Source: Bacteroidota bacterium
GTDB lineage: Bacteria > Bacteroidota > Kryptoniia > Kryptoniales > JAKASW01
Assembly (NCBI GenBank): GCA_021785235.1
Contig: JAJYGB010000094.1
Coordinates: 1-6,526 of the forward strand
Reading direction: 5' to 3'
DNA: 6,526 nucleotides
Both the position numbers and the translations under genes were made by a program. Position 1 is the first letter of the stretch. Each line of letters starts with the position of its first letter. Positions 1 through 6,526 of the stretch are shown here, in pieces. The notes beneath the pieces were generated by a model that saw only the letters and a program-made list of their open reading frames with translations, did no database searches and was not told the DNA's origin.

Positions 1-252
1 CTCTATTATCGGTTTCGCTTGCTCGAACTCTCCGAGCGAAGAGGCATGGAACCACACCCTCCTGTCTTCGGGAATATTGGAAAGTCCACGCTCGAGTTCC
101 GAGAAAAGACTTTTGCGCCCTTTCAATCCCCGGCGCGCCTTTTTGTTGAACAACGAAACCAAGAAAAAAAGTGCATACATAATACCGATAAAGAAGTATG
201 AATACAGGAGCCCGGTGATCACCGAATCCCGTTTTATCTCTTGCTTAACCAT
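1..252 (-). CDS. waaA: 3-deoxy-D-manno-octulosonic acid (Kdo) transferase, N-terminal part, cut by window edge
   Basis: This open frame of 84 codons runs without a stop to the left edge. WaaA (KdtA) transfers Kdo from CMP-Kdo to lipid A precursor at the inner membrane, making the LPS inner core. Residues about 13-35 form a hydrophobic N-terminal membrane anchor. They are followed by a basic stretch with RGLKGRKSLF (41-50) and then the family signature WFHASSLGEFEQAKP (67-81), in which E75 matches the conserved Glu regarded as the catalytic base in the family. The ATG at 250-252 has an AGGA nine bases upstream and lies inside the end of the EnvC-like gene, a 19-base overlap, so translation is probably coupled. 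The GT-B domains lie outside the window, so mono- versus bifunctionality cannot be judged. The identification rests on the anchor plus the HASSLGE motif and is fairly secure; I see no good alternative family. Confidence 0.88.
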   Translation of the reverse strand, partial: MVKQEIKRDSVITGLLYSYFFIGIMYALFFLVSLFNKKARRGLKGRKSLFSELERGLSNIPEDRRVWFHASSLGEFEQAKPIIE

Positions 253-1451
253 ATCTCCGGATCCTGCTTGTTTGTGTCTAACCACACTTCAAAATGCAAG
301 ATGGATCCGCCGAGGGACTCTCCGACTGTCCCTATCGGTTCCAGCGCCTTCACCTTGTCCCCTTCCTTCACAAATATATCGGAGAGATGCGAGTAAACGG
401 TTCGCAGACCGTTGTAATTGTCGATGATGACCAGGTTTCCGTATGACGGGAGCCAGAATATCCTGGACACTTCTCCGTCCGCTACGCTTCTTACCTGTGA
501 GTTCTCCGGGACGGAGATATCGATTCCGTAGTTTAGTGTTACAGTCTTCAGGACCGGGTTCTCCTGCTCGCCGTATTTGGCGACGACCCTTCCCTTGTTC
601 ACAGGCCAGGGGAGATGCCCCTTCAGCCCCGTGATACTCTCGGCAAGGGTTGAAGGCGGGGTCTCGTCATACGCCTCGTAGGTGCGTTTGCTCGCCTCTT
701 TCTTCTTCGTCTCTTCGGCTATGAGGCCTTGTATCAGTTTCTCCAGATCCGTTGCGGCCGCCTGCGACCGTTTAAGCTGCTCGGCGTACACCTTCTTGTT
801 CTTTCGCAGTTGGCCGAGCACTCGCTTGTGTTCCATGATCCTGGAGGCGAGAGTACGCTCCTCGCCACTCTTTCGGTTCAAGTACTCCTGTTGTTTCGCA
901 AGCTGTCCGCTGAGCTGGCTTCTAAGCGCCGTAAGTTTCTCTTTTTCCAGCGAGATGGAGTTCATATCCTCGCGTGTCCGATCTGAAAACTTTTTCAGAT
1001 ATTCGTAGCGCACAAGCATTTCGTTGACCGACGAGGAAGTGAGTATAAGTTCCAGATCGTGCATCCTTCCCTGTTCATAAAAGCTTCGCGCGAACCGGGC
1101 GTACTGGTTGGTCAGGTTATTCAGTCTCTCCGCAACGGCGCTTATTTTCTCCTCGACTCCCTTGATATTGGAGGAATTCCGGCCGATCTGATCGGAAATA
1201 TTCTTAATCATCCGGCGAGTCTTCAGATTCTGCCTCTCCAGGTTGTCCAGCGTAGCAAGGGACACGGATTCCTTTTTGCTGCTCTCAGCAATCTTTTTTT
1301 CGTAAAGCTTGATATTGCCCCGTAACTTCGACAGTTCCTGCTTCTTCGTGCTCAGCTTGGGCTTGGTCTGCGCCTGAACCGGTGCTGAAGCCAGAACCGC
1401 CAAAGTAACCAGGAGGGCAATAGCCTCAGTTAAGAATGACTTCCTTTGCAT
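234..1451 (-). CDS. EnvC-like murein hydrolase activator: signal peptide, coiled coil, degenerate LytM/M23 domain
   Basis: The 405-residue product is probably periplasmic. Residues 1-28 look like a signal peptide ending APVQAQ. Residues about 33-255 are a long charged coiled coil, with an ARSFYEQGRM segment (121-130) of the kind found in the middle of EnvC proteins. A LytM/M23 domain fills about 279-405 and ends EIWLSKR. The domain keeps D311, H355 (YSHLS) and H386, but the first zinc-ligand His is N307 (NYGID) and the first His of the HLH motif is I384 (ILHFEV). EnvC of E. coli is also degenerate and activates amidases rather than cutting peptidoglycan, so the same role is inferred here. I chose the ATG at 1449-1451 because it starts the signal peptide; the frame stays open back to 1529, but that would add 26 polar residues ahead of it. 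The gene overlaps the DUF4292 gene by 26 bases and has no close Shine-Dalgarno. An AAGGAG at 1477-1482 is 25 bases away, too far for normal use. Confidence 0.87.
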   Translation of the reverse strand: MQRKSFLTEAIALLVTLAVLASAPVQAQTKPKLSTKKQELSKLRGNIKLYEKKIAESSKKESVSLATLDNLERQNLKTRRMIKNISDQIGRNSSNIKGVEEKISAVAERLNNLTNQYARFARSFYEQGRMHDLELILTSSSVNEMLVRYEYLKKFSDRTREDMNSISLEKEKLTALRSQLSGQLAKQQEYLNRKSGEERTLASRIMEHKRVLGQLRKNKKVYAEQLKRSQAAATDLEKLIQGLIAEETKKKEASKRTYEAYDETPPSTLAESITGLKGHLPWPVNKGRVVAKYGEQENPVLKTVTLNYGIDISVPENSQVRSVADGEVSRIFWLPSYGNLVIIDNYNGLRTVYSHLSDIFVKEGDKVKALEPIGTVGESLGGSILHFEVWLDTNKQDPEIWLSKR

Positions 1452-2187
1452 CAGTCGGAACGCTGAATTCGATGCTCTCCTTTTGATTGAGGGCCGTGTC
1501 CTGGTAGAAGAGTTTTGCGGATATCCCATGTTTCATATCTTCAAAAGAGACGGTTCTCGGAAAGAAAATATTCCCGACGTTCTTGAAATCCGAGTAGTTG
1601 ATTTTCAAAACCGTCTCGCCGTCTACAAGCTTTTCGTAAACCGTGGTTCGCATGAACTCGCCGTCAACCGTATATTTCTCGACGGTGTCCCGGCCGGCGT
1701 AAGTGAACCTGACAGTATTGCCATCAAGGTGTCTTGACTCTTCCGCATTGTCCATGTGTCCGACCGGGGTCATGAGGTCCAGCAGCAAATCCGTGAACGA
1801 GGAACCGTCCGAAGCTATCATGAGGAAATTCCTGAGGTTTGAGGTGGTCGGCTTTCCCATGAATACTTCGTTTCGAAGACTGTTGTAGACGATAAGGGTA
1901 TCCTCTGTCAATCGGACCTGGGCGACTTTGATGCCGAACGGGCCGTACAAGCTGACCGTCGCCGAGGAAGGCCTGTGGATAGACATATCAAAACGCGCAG
2001 TGTACGCGCCCTGCTTTGTCTCGAAGCTACCGTAGCCGCTTGTCGAAAAATAGTGGATCGCGCTCGACTGACTTTGGATCTGGTCGGTGACGTCTTGTGC
2101 GGTCACTCCGGTCATGTCGACCTGCGACGTCGCCGCACACCCCACAAACACTCCTGCAAGCAGTGAGAGAAGAATGAGGCGGCTCAA
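1426..2187 (-). CDS. DUF4292 family lipoprotein, LolA/LolB-like
   Basis: The product has 253 residues. It begins with a short hydrophobic signal and a lipobox ending FVGC, which predicts lipidation at C17. The rest is rich in alternating beta-strand patterns, such as ATVSLYGPFGIKVAQVRL (76-93) followed by DTLIVYNSLRNEVFMG (96-111), which resembles DUF4292. That family is found mainly in Bacteroidota and relatives and is related in fold to the lipoprotein carriers LolA and LolB. The likely site is the periplasmic face of the outer membrane, with a role in lipoprotein or lipid handling; this is inference, as no function is established to my knowledge. The start is TTG at 2185-2187. It overlaps the TGA of the TPR gene as TTGA, and the frame upstream soon meets a TAA with no ATG or GTG between, so TTG is the only start that keeps the signal peptide. 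There is no clear Shine-Dalgarno, which suggests translation by coupling. Confidence 0.82.
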   Translation of the reverse strand: MSRLILLSLLAGVFVGCAATSQVDMTGVTAQDVTDQIQSQSSAIHYFSTSGYGSFETKQGAYTARFDMSIHRPSSATVSLYGPFGIKVAQVRLTEDTLIVYNSLRNEVFMGKPTTSNLRNFLMIASDGSSFTDLLLDLMTPVGHMDNAEESRHLDGNTVRFTYAGRDTVEKYTVDGEFMRTTVYEKLVDGETVLKINYSDFKNVGNIFFPRTVSFEDMKHGISAKLFYQDTALNQKESIEFSVPTDAKEVILN

Positions 2188-3917
2188 GTCTTGGCTTTCT
2201 CGATCTTCTCTTTAAGAGTTGTATTACCCGGATCTTCCATCAAGGCCTTCTTCCATTGCTCAACAGCTTTCTCGTTCTCACCCAGCTTGTCATAAATGTC
2301 GCCGAGATGTTCGTCGAGCGTTGCAGACGATCCGTCAGCCTTCTGCCTTTCAGCGAGGGCCTTCTTGACGTAAGAAGCCGCCTTTCCGTAATCACCAAGC
2401 TTGAAGTAAACCCATCCCATAGTATCGAGATATGCGCTGTTATTGGGATCTAGTTGGACCGCGAACTGCGCCATCTTCATGGCTTTTTCGAGTTCAATCC
2501 CGCGCTCGGAGAGACTGTAAGCATAATTGTTGAGTATGAGCGAATTCTTGGGATCCAGCTTAAGTGCGGTTTCATAGATCCTGTATGCGTCATCATATCT
2601 GTTGAGCGCCTCGTACACCTGCCCTAGGGTACTGAGCGCGTCCATATCGGTGGGTTTCAGCGAAACCGCCTTTTCGAGGGGCTTGACAGCTTCCTGGTTT
2701 CTCCCTGCCTGATTGAGCGCCAGGCCAAGGAAGAGATTTATCCTGTACTCCTCCGGAAAAATCTCGGCCGCTCTCGTCATGACCACCGCCATTTTGTTAA
2801 ACTCCTTCTCCTGGTAGTAGAGGAGCCCGAGTGCCTGCCAGGCACCCGCGTTGGTGGAATCGAGCGCAAGCGATTTCTTCAGGAGAGTCTCCGCAGTAGA
2901 ATCGTTACCGGCGTATGAAGCTCCCAATCCCGCCATCAAGTAAGAGCGCGGGTCGTTCGGATACAGGCTCAAGAGCTTGCTGAATATCTGTTCTGCGAAC
3001 GGAACCACGGAGGAGTCACGCTGCATTTCATTGAGATAGAACTGGCCGATGGCAAATTTGGCATCGGCACGCGTAGAATCAGATGTGAAAATCGTATCGA
3101 GGAGGCTGTCTGCACTTGCGAAATCTTTCATCCTCAGGTATGCCGTAGCAGCACGGGCCTTTAGATTGTAGTCGCCCCTCCTCTCGCTCATCAACTCCTG
3201 CAGAATCTTCAATGCATCGGCGTTCTTGCCGACCTGCAAGTACAGATCCGCGAGCATCTCTTTGAGCGGCTCATTGGATGGATCGATCTTGAGCATTCTG
3301 TTCACGACTTCGATCGATTTATCGAATTGGGTGGTACTGTTGTATATCCTCACGAGTTGCATCATAGTCGGTAGGTCGGGCCCGACGAGTCTTAAAACCC
3401 GCTCGTATAATTGCGCGGCCCTCGAGGGATCGTCCCTCTGATAAAGCTGCGCGAGCACCATCATGTCTTCAACTTGTGTACTATCGATGGAAATGATCTT
3501 CGAATATTGAATCCTCGCGCTGTCCACGTCGAAGGCGGCGAGATACGATTGCGCCAGCGTCCTTCGATAGTCAATTTTACCGGGCGCCATTGCCACGGCT
3601 TGTTTCGATTGTTCAACAGCAAGATCGGCTTTCCCCAACCTTATGTAGTCCTGTGCCATGGCGTTATATATGGAAGGATCTCTGTAGAAACGGATAGCAT
3701 CCTGATAATCCAGGATAGCCTCGGCGTAGTCGCCTTTCACATCGCTCAGGTTACCGGATATGAAATGGTCCATCGCGGTGCGGTAATTCGGGTTTGTAGC
3801 AATCAGGTCGGGTTGAGTCTGGCTGCTCTCCGGGGGTTTCGACACTTCACTGCCGCTGGAGCATCCCATAATACCGATGGTGCATGCACATAAAACAACT
3901 AGCGCGAACTTATACAC
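2184..3917 (-). CDS. TPR-repeat lipoprotein
   Basis: The product has 577 residues. A signal peptide ends in lipobox IMGC, predicting lipidation at C19, then a Ser/Pro-rich linker (20-44) leads into tetratricopeptide repeats that fill about 45-577. Typical TPR units include GDYAEAILDYQDAIRFYRDP (62-81), GKADLAVEQSKQAVAMAP (95-112), GRNQEAVKPLEKAVSLKP (405-422), NRYDDAYRIYETALKLDP (439-456) and GENEKAVEQWKKALMEDP (546-563). I estimate twelve or more repeats. The C-terminal stretch with NNYAYSLSERG (463-473) and YLDTMGWVYFKLGDYGKA (495-512) is a pattern recurring in long bacterial envelope TPR proteins. It probably acts as a scaffold at the envelope; the partner is unknown. The start is GTG at 3915-3917, backed by a strong GAGGAG five bases upstream. 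It begins the cassette 93 bases after atpC and overlaps the next gene by four bases. No enzymatic domain is seen. Confidence 0.87.
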   Translation of the reverse strand: MYKFALVVLCACTIGIMGCSSGSEVSKPPESSQTQPDLIATNPNYRTAMDHFISGNLSDVKGDYAEAILDYQDAIRFYRDPSIYNAMAQDYIRLGKADLAVEQSKQAVAMAPGKIDYRRTLAQSYLAAFDVDSARIQYSKIISIDSTQVEDMMVLAQLYQRDDPSRAAQLYERVLRLVGPDLPTMMQLVRIYNSTTQFDKSIEVVNRMLKIDPSNEPLKEMLADLYLQVGKNADALKILQELMSERRGDYNLKARAATAYLRMKDFASADSLLDTIFTSDSTRADAKFAIGQFYLNEMQRDSSVVPFAEQIFSKLLSLYPNDPRSYLMAGLGASYAGNDSTAETLLKKSLALDSTNAGAWQALGLLYYQEKEFNKMAVVMTRAAEIFPEEYRINLFLGLALNQAGRNQEAVKPLEKAVSLKPTDMDALSTLGQVYEALNRYDDAYRIYETALKLDPKNSLILNNYAYSLSERGIELEKAMKMAQFAVQLDPNNSAYLDTMGWVYFKLGDYGKAASYVKKALAERQKADGSSATLDEHLGDIYDKLGENEKAVEQWKKALMEDPGNTTLKEKIEKAKT

Positions 3918-3922
3918 TTTTT

Positions 3923-3928
3923 CTCCTC
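3923..3928 (-). promoter_or_regulatory. Shine-Dalgarno of the TPR lipoprotein gene
   Basis: The minus strand reads GAGGAG, five bases before the GTG at 3915-3917. This strong site decides in favour of the GTG start, which also places the signal peptide correctly. It is the best ribosome binding site on the minus strand of the window, fitting a gene that must initiate on its own while the three genes after it overlap and are probably coupled. Confidence 0.8.
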
Positions 3929-3934
3929 GTCGGT

Positions 3935-3946
3935 AAAGTTAACTTT
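3935..3946. repeat. 12-bp perfect palindrome between atpC and the TPR gene
   Basis: AAAGTTAACTTT is a perfect palindrome just upstream of the GAGGAG ribosome binding site, within the 93-base gap 3918-4010. It overlaps a weak sigma70-like arrangement on the minus strand: TTGTTT (3959-3964), a 17-base spacer, and TAACTT (3936-3941), with only about three -10 matches. It could be an operator over an internal promoter of the envelope cassette or simply chance. The gap holds no U-tract hairpin after atpC, so read-through from atpDC is possible. Only the palindrome itself is certain; function is speculative. Confidence 0.4.
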
Positions 3947-4010
3947 GGATGGTGTTCCAAACAAGAAAGGAATACGGACACTGATGTGAAACGTGCCCCG
4001 GCAGACTCCC

Positions 4011-4438
4011 TTACTTCCCGGCAACCTTCATACGGTTAACAGCTCTCAAGAGGGCTGCCCGCGCTCTTGCAAAATCTATCCCGGGTTCCTTCTCCCTAAG
4101 GCGCGTCTCGGCTCTTTCCTTTGCCGACCTGGCGCGTTCGACATCGATCTCTGCGTTCTTCTCAATTGTCTCGGCCAGGAAGGTCACGTGATTGTGGCTG
4201 ACCTCAACAAATCCTCCGCTCGTCGAATAGAGCGATTCGTTCCCGGATACATCGCGTATCTTGACTTCCCCGACCGTAATCGTGGAAAGAAAAGGGGCGT
4301 GGTTGCGAAGGATCTGGAACGAGCCGGAGGCACCGGGGGCAGTGAACGATTCAATCTCTCCGGAGAAGACACTTTTCTGGGGAGTAACTATTCCAAGTCT
4401 GAAGAGGTGGTTAACCGCAACGTCATTATCGACGGCCA

Positions 4439-4439
<1 letters not shown>
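4011..4439 (-). CDS. atpC: F1Fo ATP synthase epsilon subunit
   Basis: The 142-residue product is the central-stalk epsilon subunit, which couples rotation and can inhibit ATP hydrolysis. The N-terminal beta-sandwich covers about 11-88 and shows GSFQILRNHAPFLS (39-52) and YSTSGGFVEVSHNHVTFLAE (71-90). A two-helix C-terminal domain covers about 98-140. It contains IDVERA (98-103), matching the I(L)DxxRA ATP-binding signature described for Bacillus-type epsilon, and IDFARARAALLRAVNRM (121-137). I chose the ATG at 4437-4439, which overlaps the atpD stop as TAATG. The frame extends back to 4517, but that would prepend an Arg/Gly-rich stretch, encoded over the end of atpD, that is foreign to the family. 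With no strong Shine-Dalgarno, coupling to atpD is likely. The length is that of a full epsilon; many Bacteroidota and Chlorobi versions, as I recall, are only about 80-95 residues and lack the C-terminal helices. Confidence 0.95.
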
Positions 4440-5866
<1,427 letters not shown>

Positions 5867-5872
5867 TCATTA

Positions 5873-5901
5873 AATATAAAATCTGAGGGGTACATTTTCA
5901 A
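5873..5901 (-). promoter_or_regulatory. Predicted sigma70-type promoter of atpDC
   Basis: On the minus strand TTGAAA (5896-5901) is followed after exactly 17 bases by TATATT (5873-5878). Both are close to the -35 and -10 consensus with ideal spacing. Transcription would begin near 5866, giving a leader of about 18 bases that includes the AAGGAA ribosome binding site before the atpD ATG. It is the best promoter match in the window. If the organism uses the Bacteroidota TAnnTTTG element instead, this match may be fortuitous. Confidence 0.6.
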
Positions 5902-5922
5902 TCGATAAATGATTCTCCCTGA

Positions 5923-5937
5923 AGCCCCCCGGGGGCT
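5923..5937. repeat. GC-rich palindrome in the divergent atpD/htrA region
   Basis: AGCCCCC and GGGGGCT flank a single central C, giving seven-base arms in an otherwise AT-rich region. It lies just upstream of the atpD -35 element (5896-5901) and upstream of htrA. Neither side has a T-run, so it does not look like an intrinsic terminator. It may be a protein binding site or an insulating hairpin between the two divergent units. Confidence 0.5.
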
Positions 5938-5950
5938 CTTCCAAATCGAG

Positions 5951-5964
5951 TGAAAATCTTTTCA
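5951..5964. repeat. AT-rich inverted repeat upstream of htrA
   Basis: TGAAAA and TTTTCA are perfect six-base arms separated by TC. A related TTTCAC occurs at 5982-5987, so GTGAAA (5950-5955) and TTTCAC also form a wider inverted pair 26 bases apart. The position, 65-80 bases before the htrA ATG and about 50 bases upstream of the atpD -35, would suit an operator for the protease gene. No known regulator consensus is claimed. Confidence 0.4.
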
Positions 5965-5989
5965 TCCCGTTTTAATTGTCGTTTCACGC

Positions 5990-6006
5990 TGCCATGGCAA
6001 TATTGC
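5990..6006. repeat. Two interlocking 10-bp palindromes before htrA
   Basis: TGCCATGGCA (5990-5999) and GCAATATTGC (5997-6006) are both perfect palindromes sharing three bases. They lie 10-27 bases before the htrA ribosome binding site. The second covers AATATT (5999-6004), which with TTGTCG (5976-5981) and a 17-base spacer makes a weak candidate htrA promoter, about 3/6 and 4/6 matches. If that promoter is real, the palindromes sit over its -10 region. The leader would then be very short. Confidence 0.4.
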
Positions 6007-6015
6007 TACTGCAAA

Positions 6016-6021
6016 AAGGAG
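6016..6021 (+). promoter_or_regulatory. Shine-Dalgarno of htrA
   Basis: AAGGAG is followed by a seven-base spacer and the ATG at 6029-6031. The near-ideal match and spacing fix the htrA start even though the gene has no stop inside the window. Confidence 0.88.
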
Positions 6022-6028
6022 AAAAGAA

Positions 6029-6526
6029 ATGACTGAACTAATCAAACGAAAGCTGATGTATGGAGCGGGTGCTCTCGGCCTGGTGGCCGCAGTTTTCGTC
6101 CTCACCATGGGGCTTACCTTTGGAAAAATTGGAGATTCCAAAAAGAATATAAAACTCGGCGCGGCCGCTCCGCCGATCACTCACGTCTCTGCATCGGTAC
6201 AGCAGCTAAGCGACGCGTTTATTTCGGTCGCCAAAGCCGTAACGCCCGCCGTTGTTCAAATCAGGGTGACTTCCACACCAAAGGCAGTTAATGTACCCAA
6301 TGGTCAGAACTCGCCTAATGACATGTTTAAATTCTTTTTCGGTCCGGATTTCCCTTTCCACAATTTCAACATGCCGCAAGGCAAACCTGAGCCTGAACAG
6401 GCGCTCGGGTCCGGAGTCATCGTGAACCCGGACGGATACATCATAACCAACAACCATGTCGTCCAGGGAGCAGATCCTGACGGCATCAAGGTCACGCTTC
6501 TCGACAGGAGAACATTTCACGCAACG
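6029..6526 (+). CDS. DegP/HtrA-family serine protease, N-terminal part, cut by window edge
   Basis: The 166 codons run open to the right edge. The family are trypsin-like envelope proteases and chaperones that degrade misfolded periplasmic proteins, normally with one or two PDZ domains after the protease. Residues about 11-31 form a hydrophobic segment after a basic start (IKRKLMYGAG) with no clear cleavage site, suggesting an uncleaved inner-membrane anchor. Residues 69-80 (KAVTPAVVQIRV) open the protease domain. A Phe/Pro/Asn-rich loop (98-118, with FKFFFGPDFPFHNF) corresponds to the LA-loop region of DegP/DegQ proteins. GSGVIVNPDGYIITNNHVV (127-145) carries the catalytic H143. The Asp, the Ser (GNSGG) and the PDZ domains lie outside the window. 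It is transcribed away from atpD across a 180-base region. The family call is secure, but the exact paralogue (DegP, DegQ or DegS type) cannot be told. Confidence 0.95.
   Translation, partial: MTELIKRKLMYGAGALGLVAAVFVLTMGLTFGKIGDSKKNIKLGAAAPPITHVSASVQQLSDAFISVAKAVTPAVVQIRVTSTPKAVNVPNGQNSPNDMFKFFFGPDFPFHNFNMPQGKPEPEQALGSGVIVNPDGYIITNNHVVQGADPDGIKVTLLDRRTFHAT

Noticed and set aside
1452..1529. An upstream extension of the EnvC-like protein by 26 residues to a start at 1529
   Set aside because: The added residues are polar and Arg/Ser-rich, would bury the signal peptide and would overlap the DUF4292 gene by about 100 bases. The ATG at 1449-1451 gives a proper signal peptide.
3411..3893. Plus-strand open frame (160 codons) antisense to the TPR gene
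   Set aside because: It mirrors the repeat-rich TPR coding frame, and the product has no domain or signal.
2184..3917. DNA-level tandem repeats in the TPR gene
   Set aside because: The repeats are visible in the protein pattern only; nucleotide sequences of the units have diverged, so no repeat feature is claimed.
4016..4031. Small TGCC/GGCA stem after atpC (about 3994-4003) and nearby bases as a terminator
   Set aside because: The stem is only four base pairs with no T-run on the minus strand, too weak to call.
5923..5937. GC-rich hairpin as an intrinsic terminator
   Set aside because: No T-run follows on either strand, and no gene ends toward it because both flanking genes are divergent.

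Overview
This window most likely comes from a Gram-negative bacterium of the Bacteroidota/Chlorobiota (FCB) side of the tree, possibly an Ignavibacteria-like or Chlorobi-like lineage. The clues are a DUF4292 lipoprotein, a TPR lipoprotein next to it, an EnvC-type protein with a degenerate LytM domain, a Kdo transferase (so Kdo-containing LPS), and an atpD-atpC pair standing apart from the other ATP synthase genes. The placement rests on gene content and remembered family patterns, not on a search. Base composition looks balanced throughout and nothing suggests recent transfer.

Layout: six genes lie on the minus strand and read from about 5850 down to base 1. They are atpD (4439-5848), atpC (4011-4439), a large TPR lipoprotein (2184-3917), a DUF4292 LolB-like lipoprotein (1426-2187), an EnvC/M23-like coiled-coil protein (234-1451), and the N-terminus of the Kdo transferase waaA, cut by the left edge (1-252). 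A DegP/HtrA protease gene diverges on the plus strand from 6029 and is cut by the right edge. The neighbouring minus-strand genes overlap by 1 to 26 bases, except for a 93-base gap between atpC and the TPR gene. The only other non-coding stretch is the 180-base divergent region 5849-6028. No RNA gene, mobile element, CRISPR array or convincing intrinsic terminator was seen.

Functionally there are two units. AtpD and AtpC are the catalytic beta and regulatory epsilon subunits of F1. The four overlapping genes that follow are an envelope cassette: two lipoproteins, a probable activator of cell-wall hydrolases, and an LPS inner-core enzyme. HtrA, an envelope quality-control protease, fits the same theme. 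A good sigma70-like promoter sits just upstream of atpD, and short palindromes lie in both intergenic regions. No exotic system is evident. The points most worth following are the uncharacterised envelope cassette, the loss of two active-site histidines in the EnvC-like protein, and a full-length epsilon subunit carrying an ATP-binding signature.
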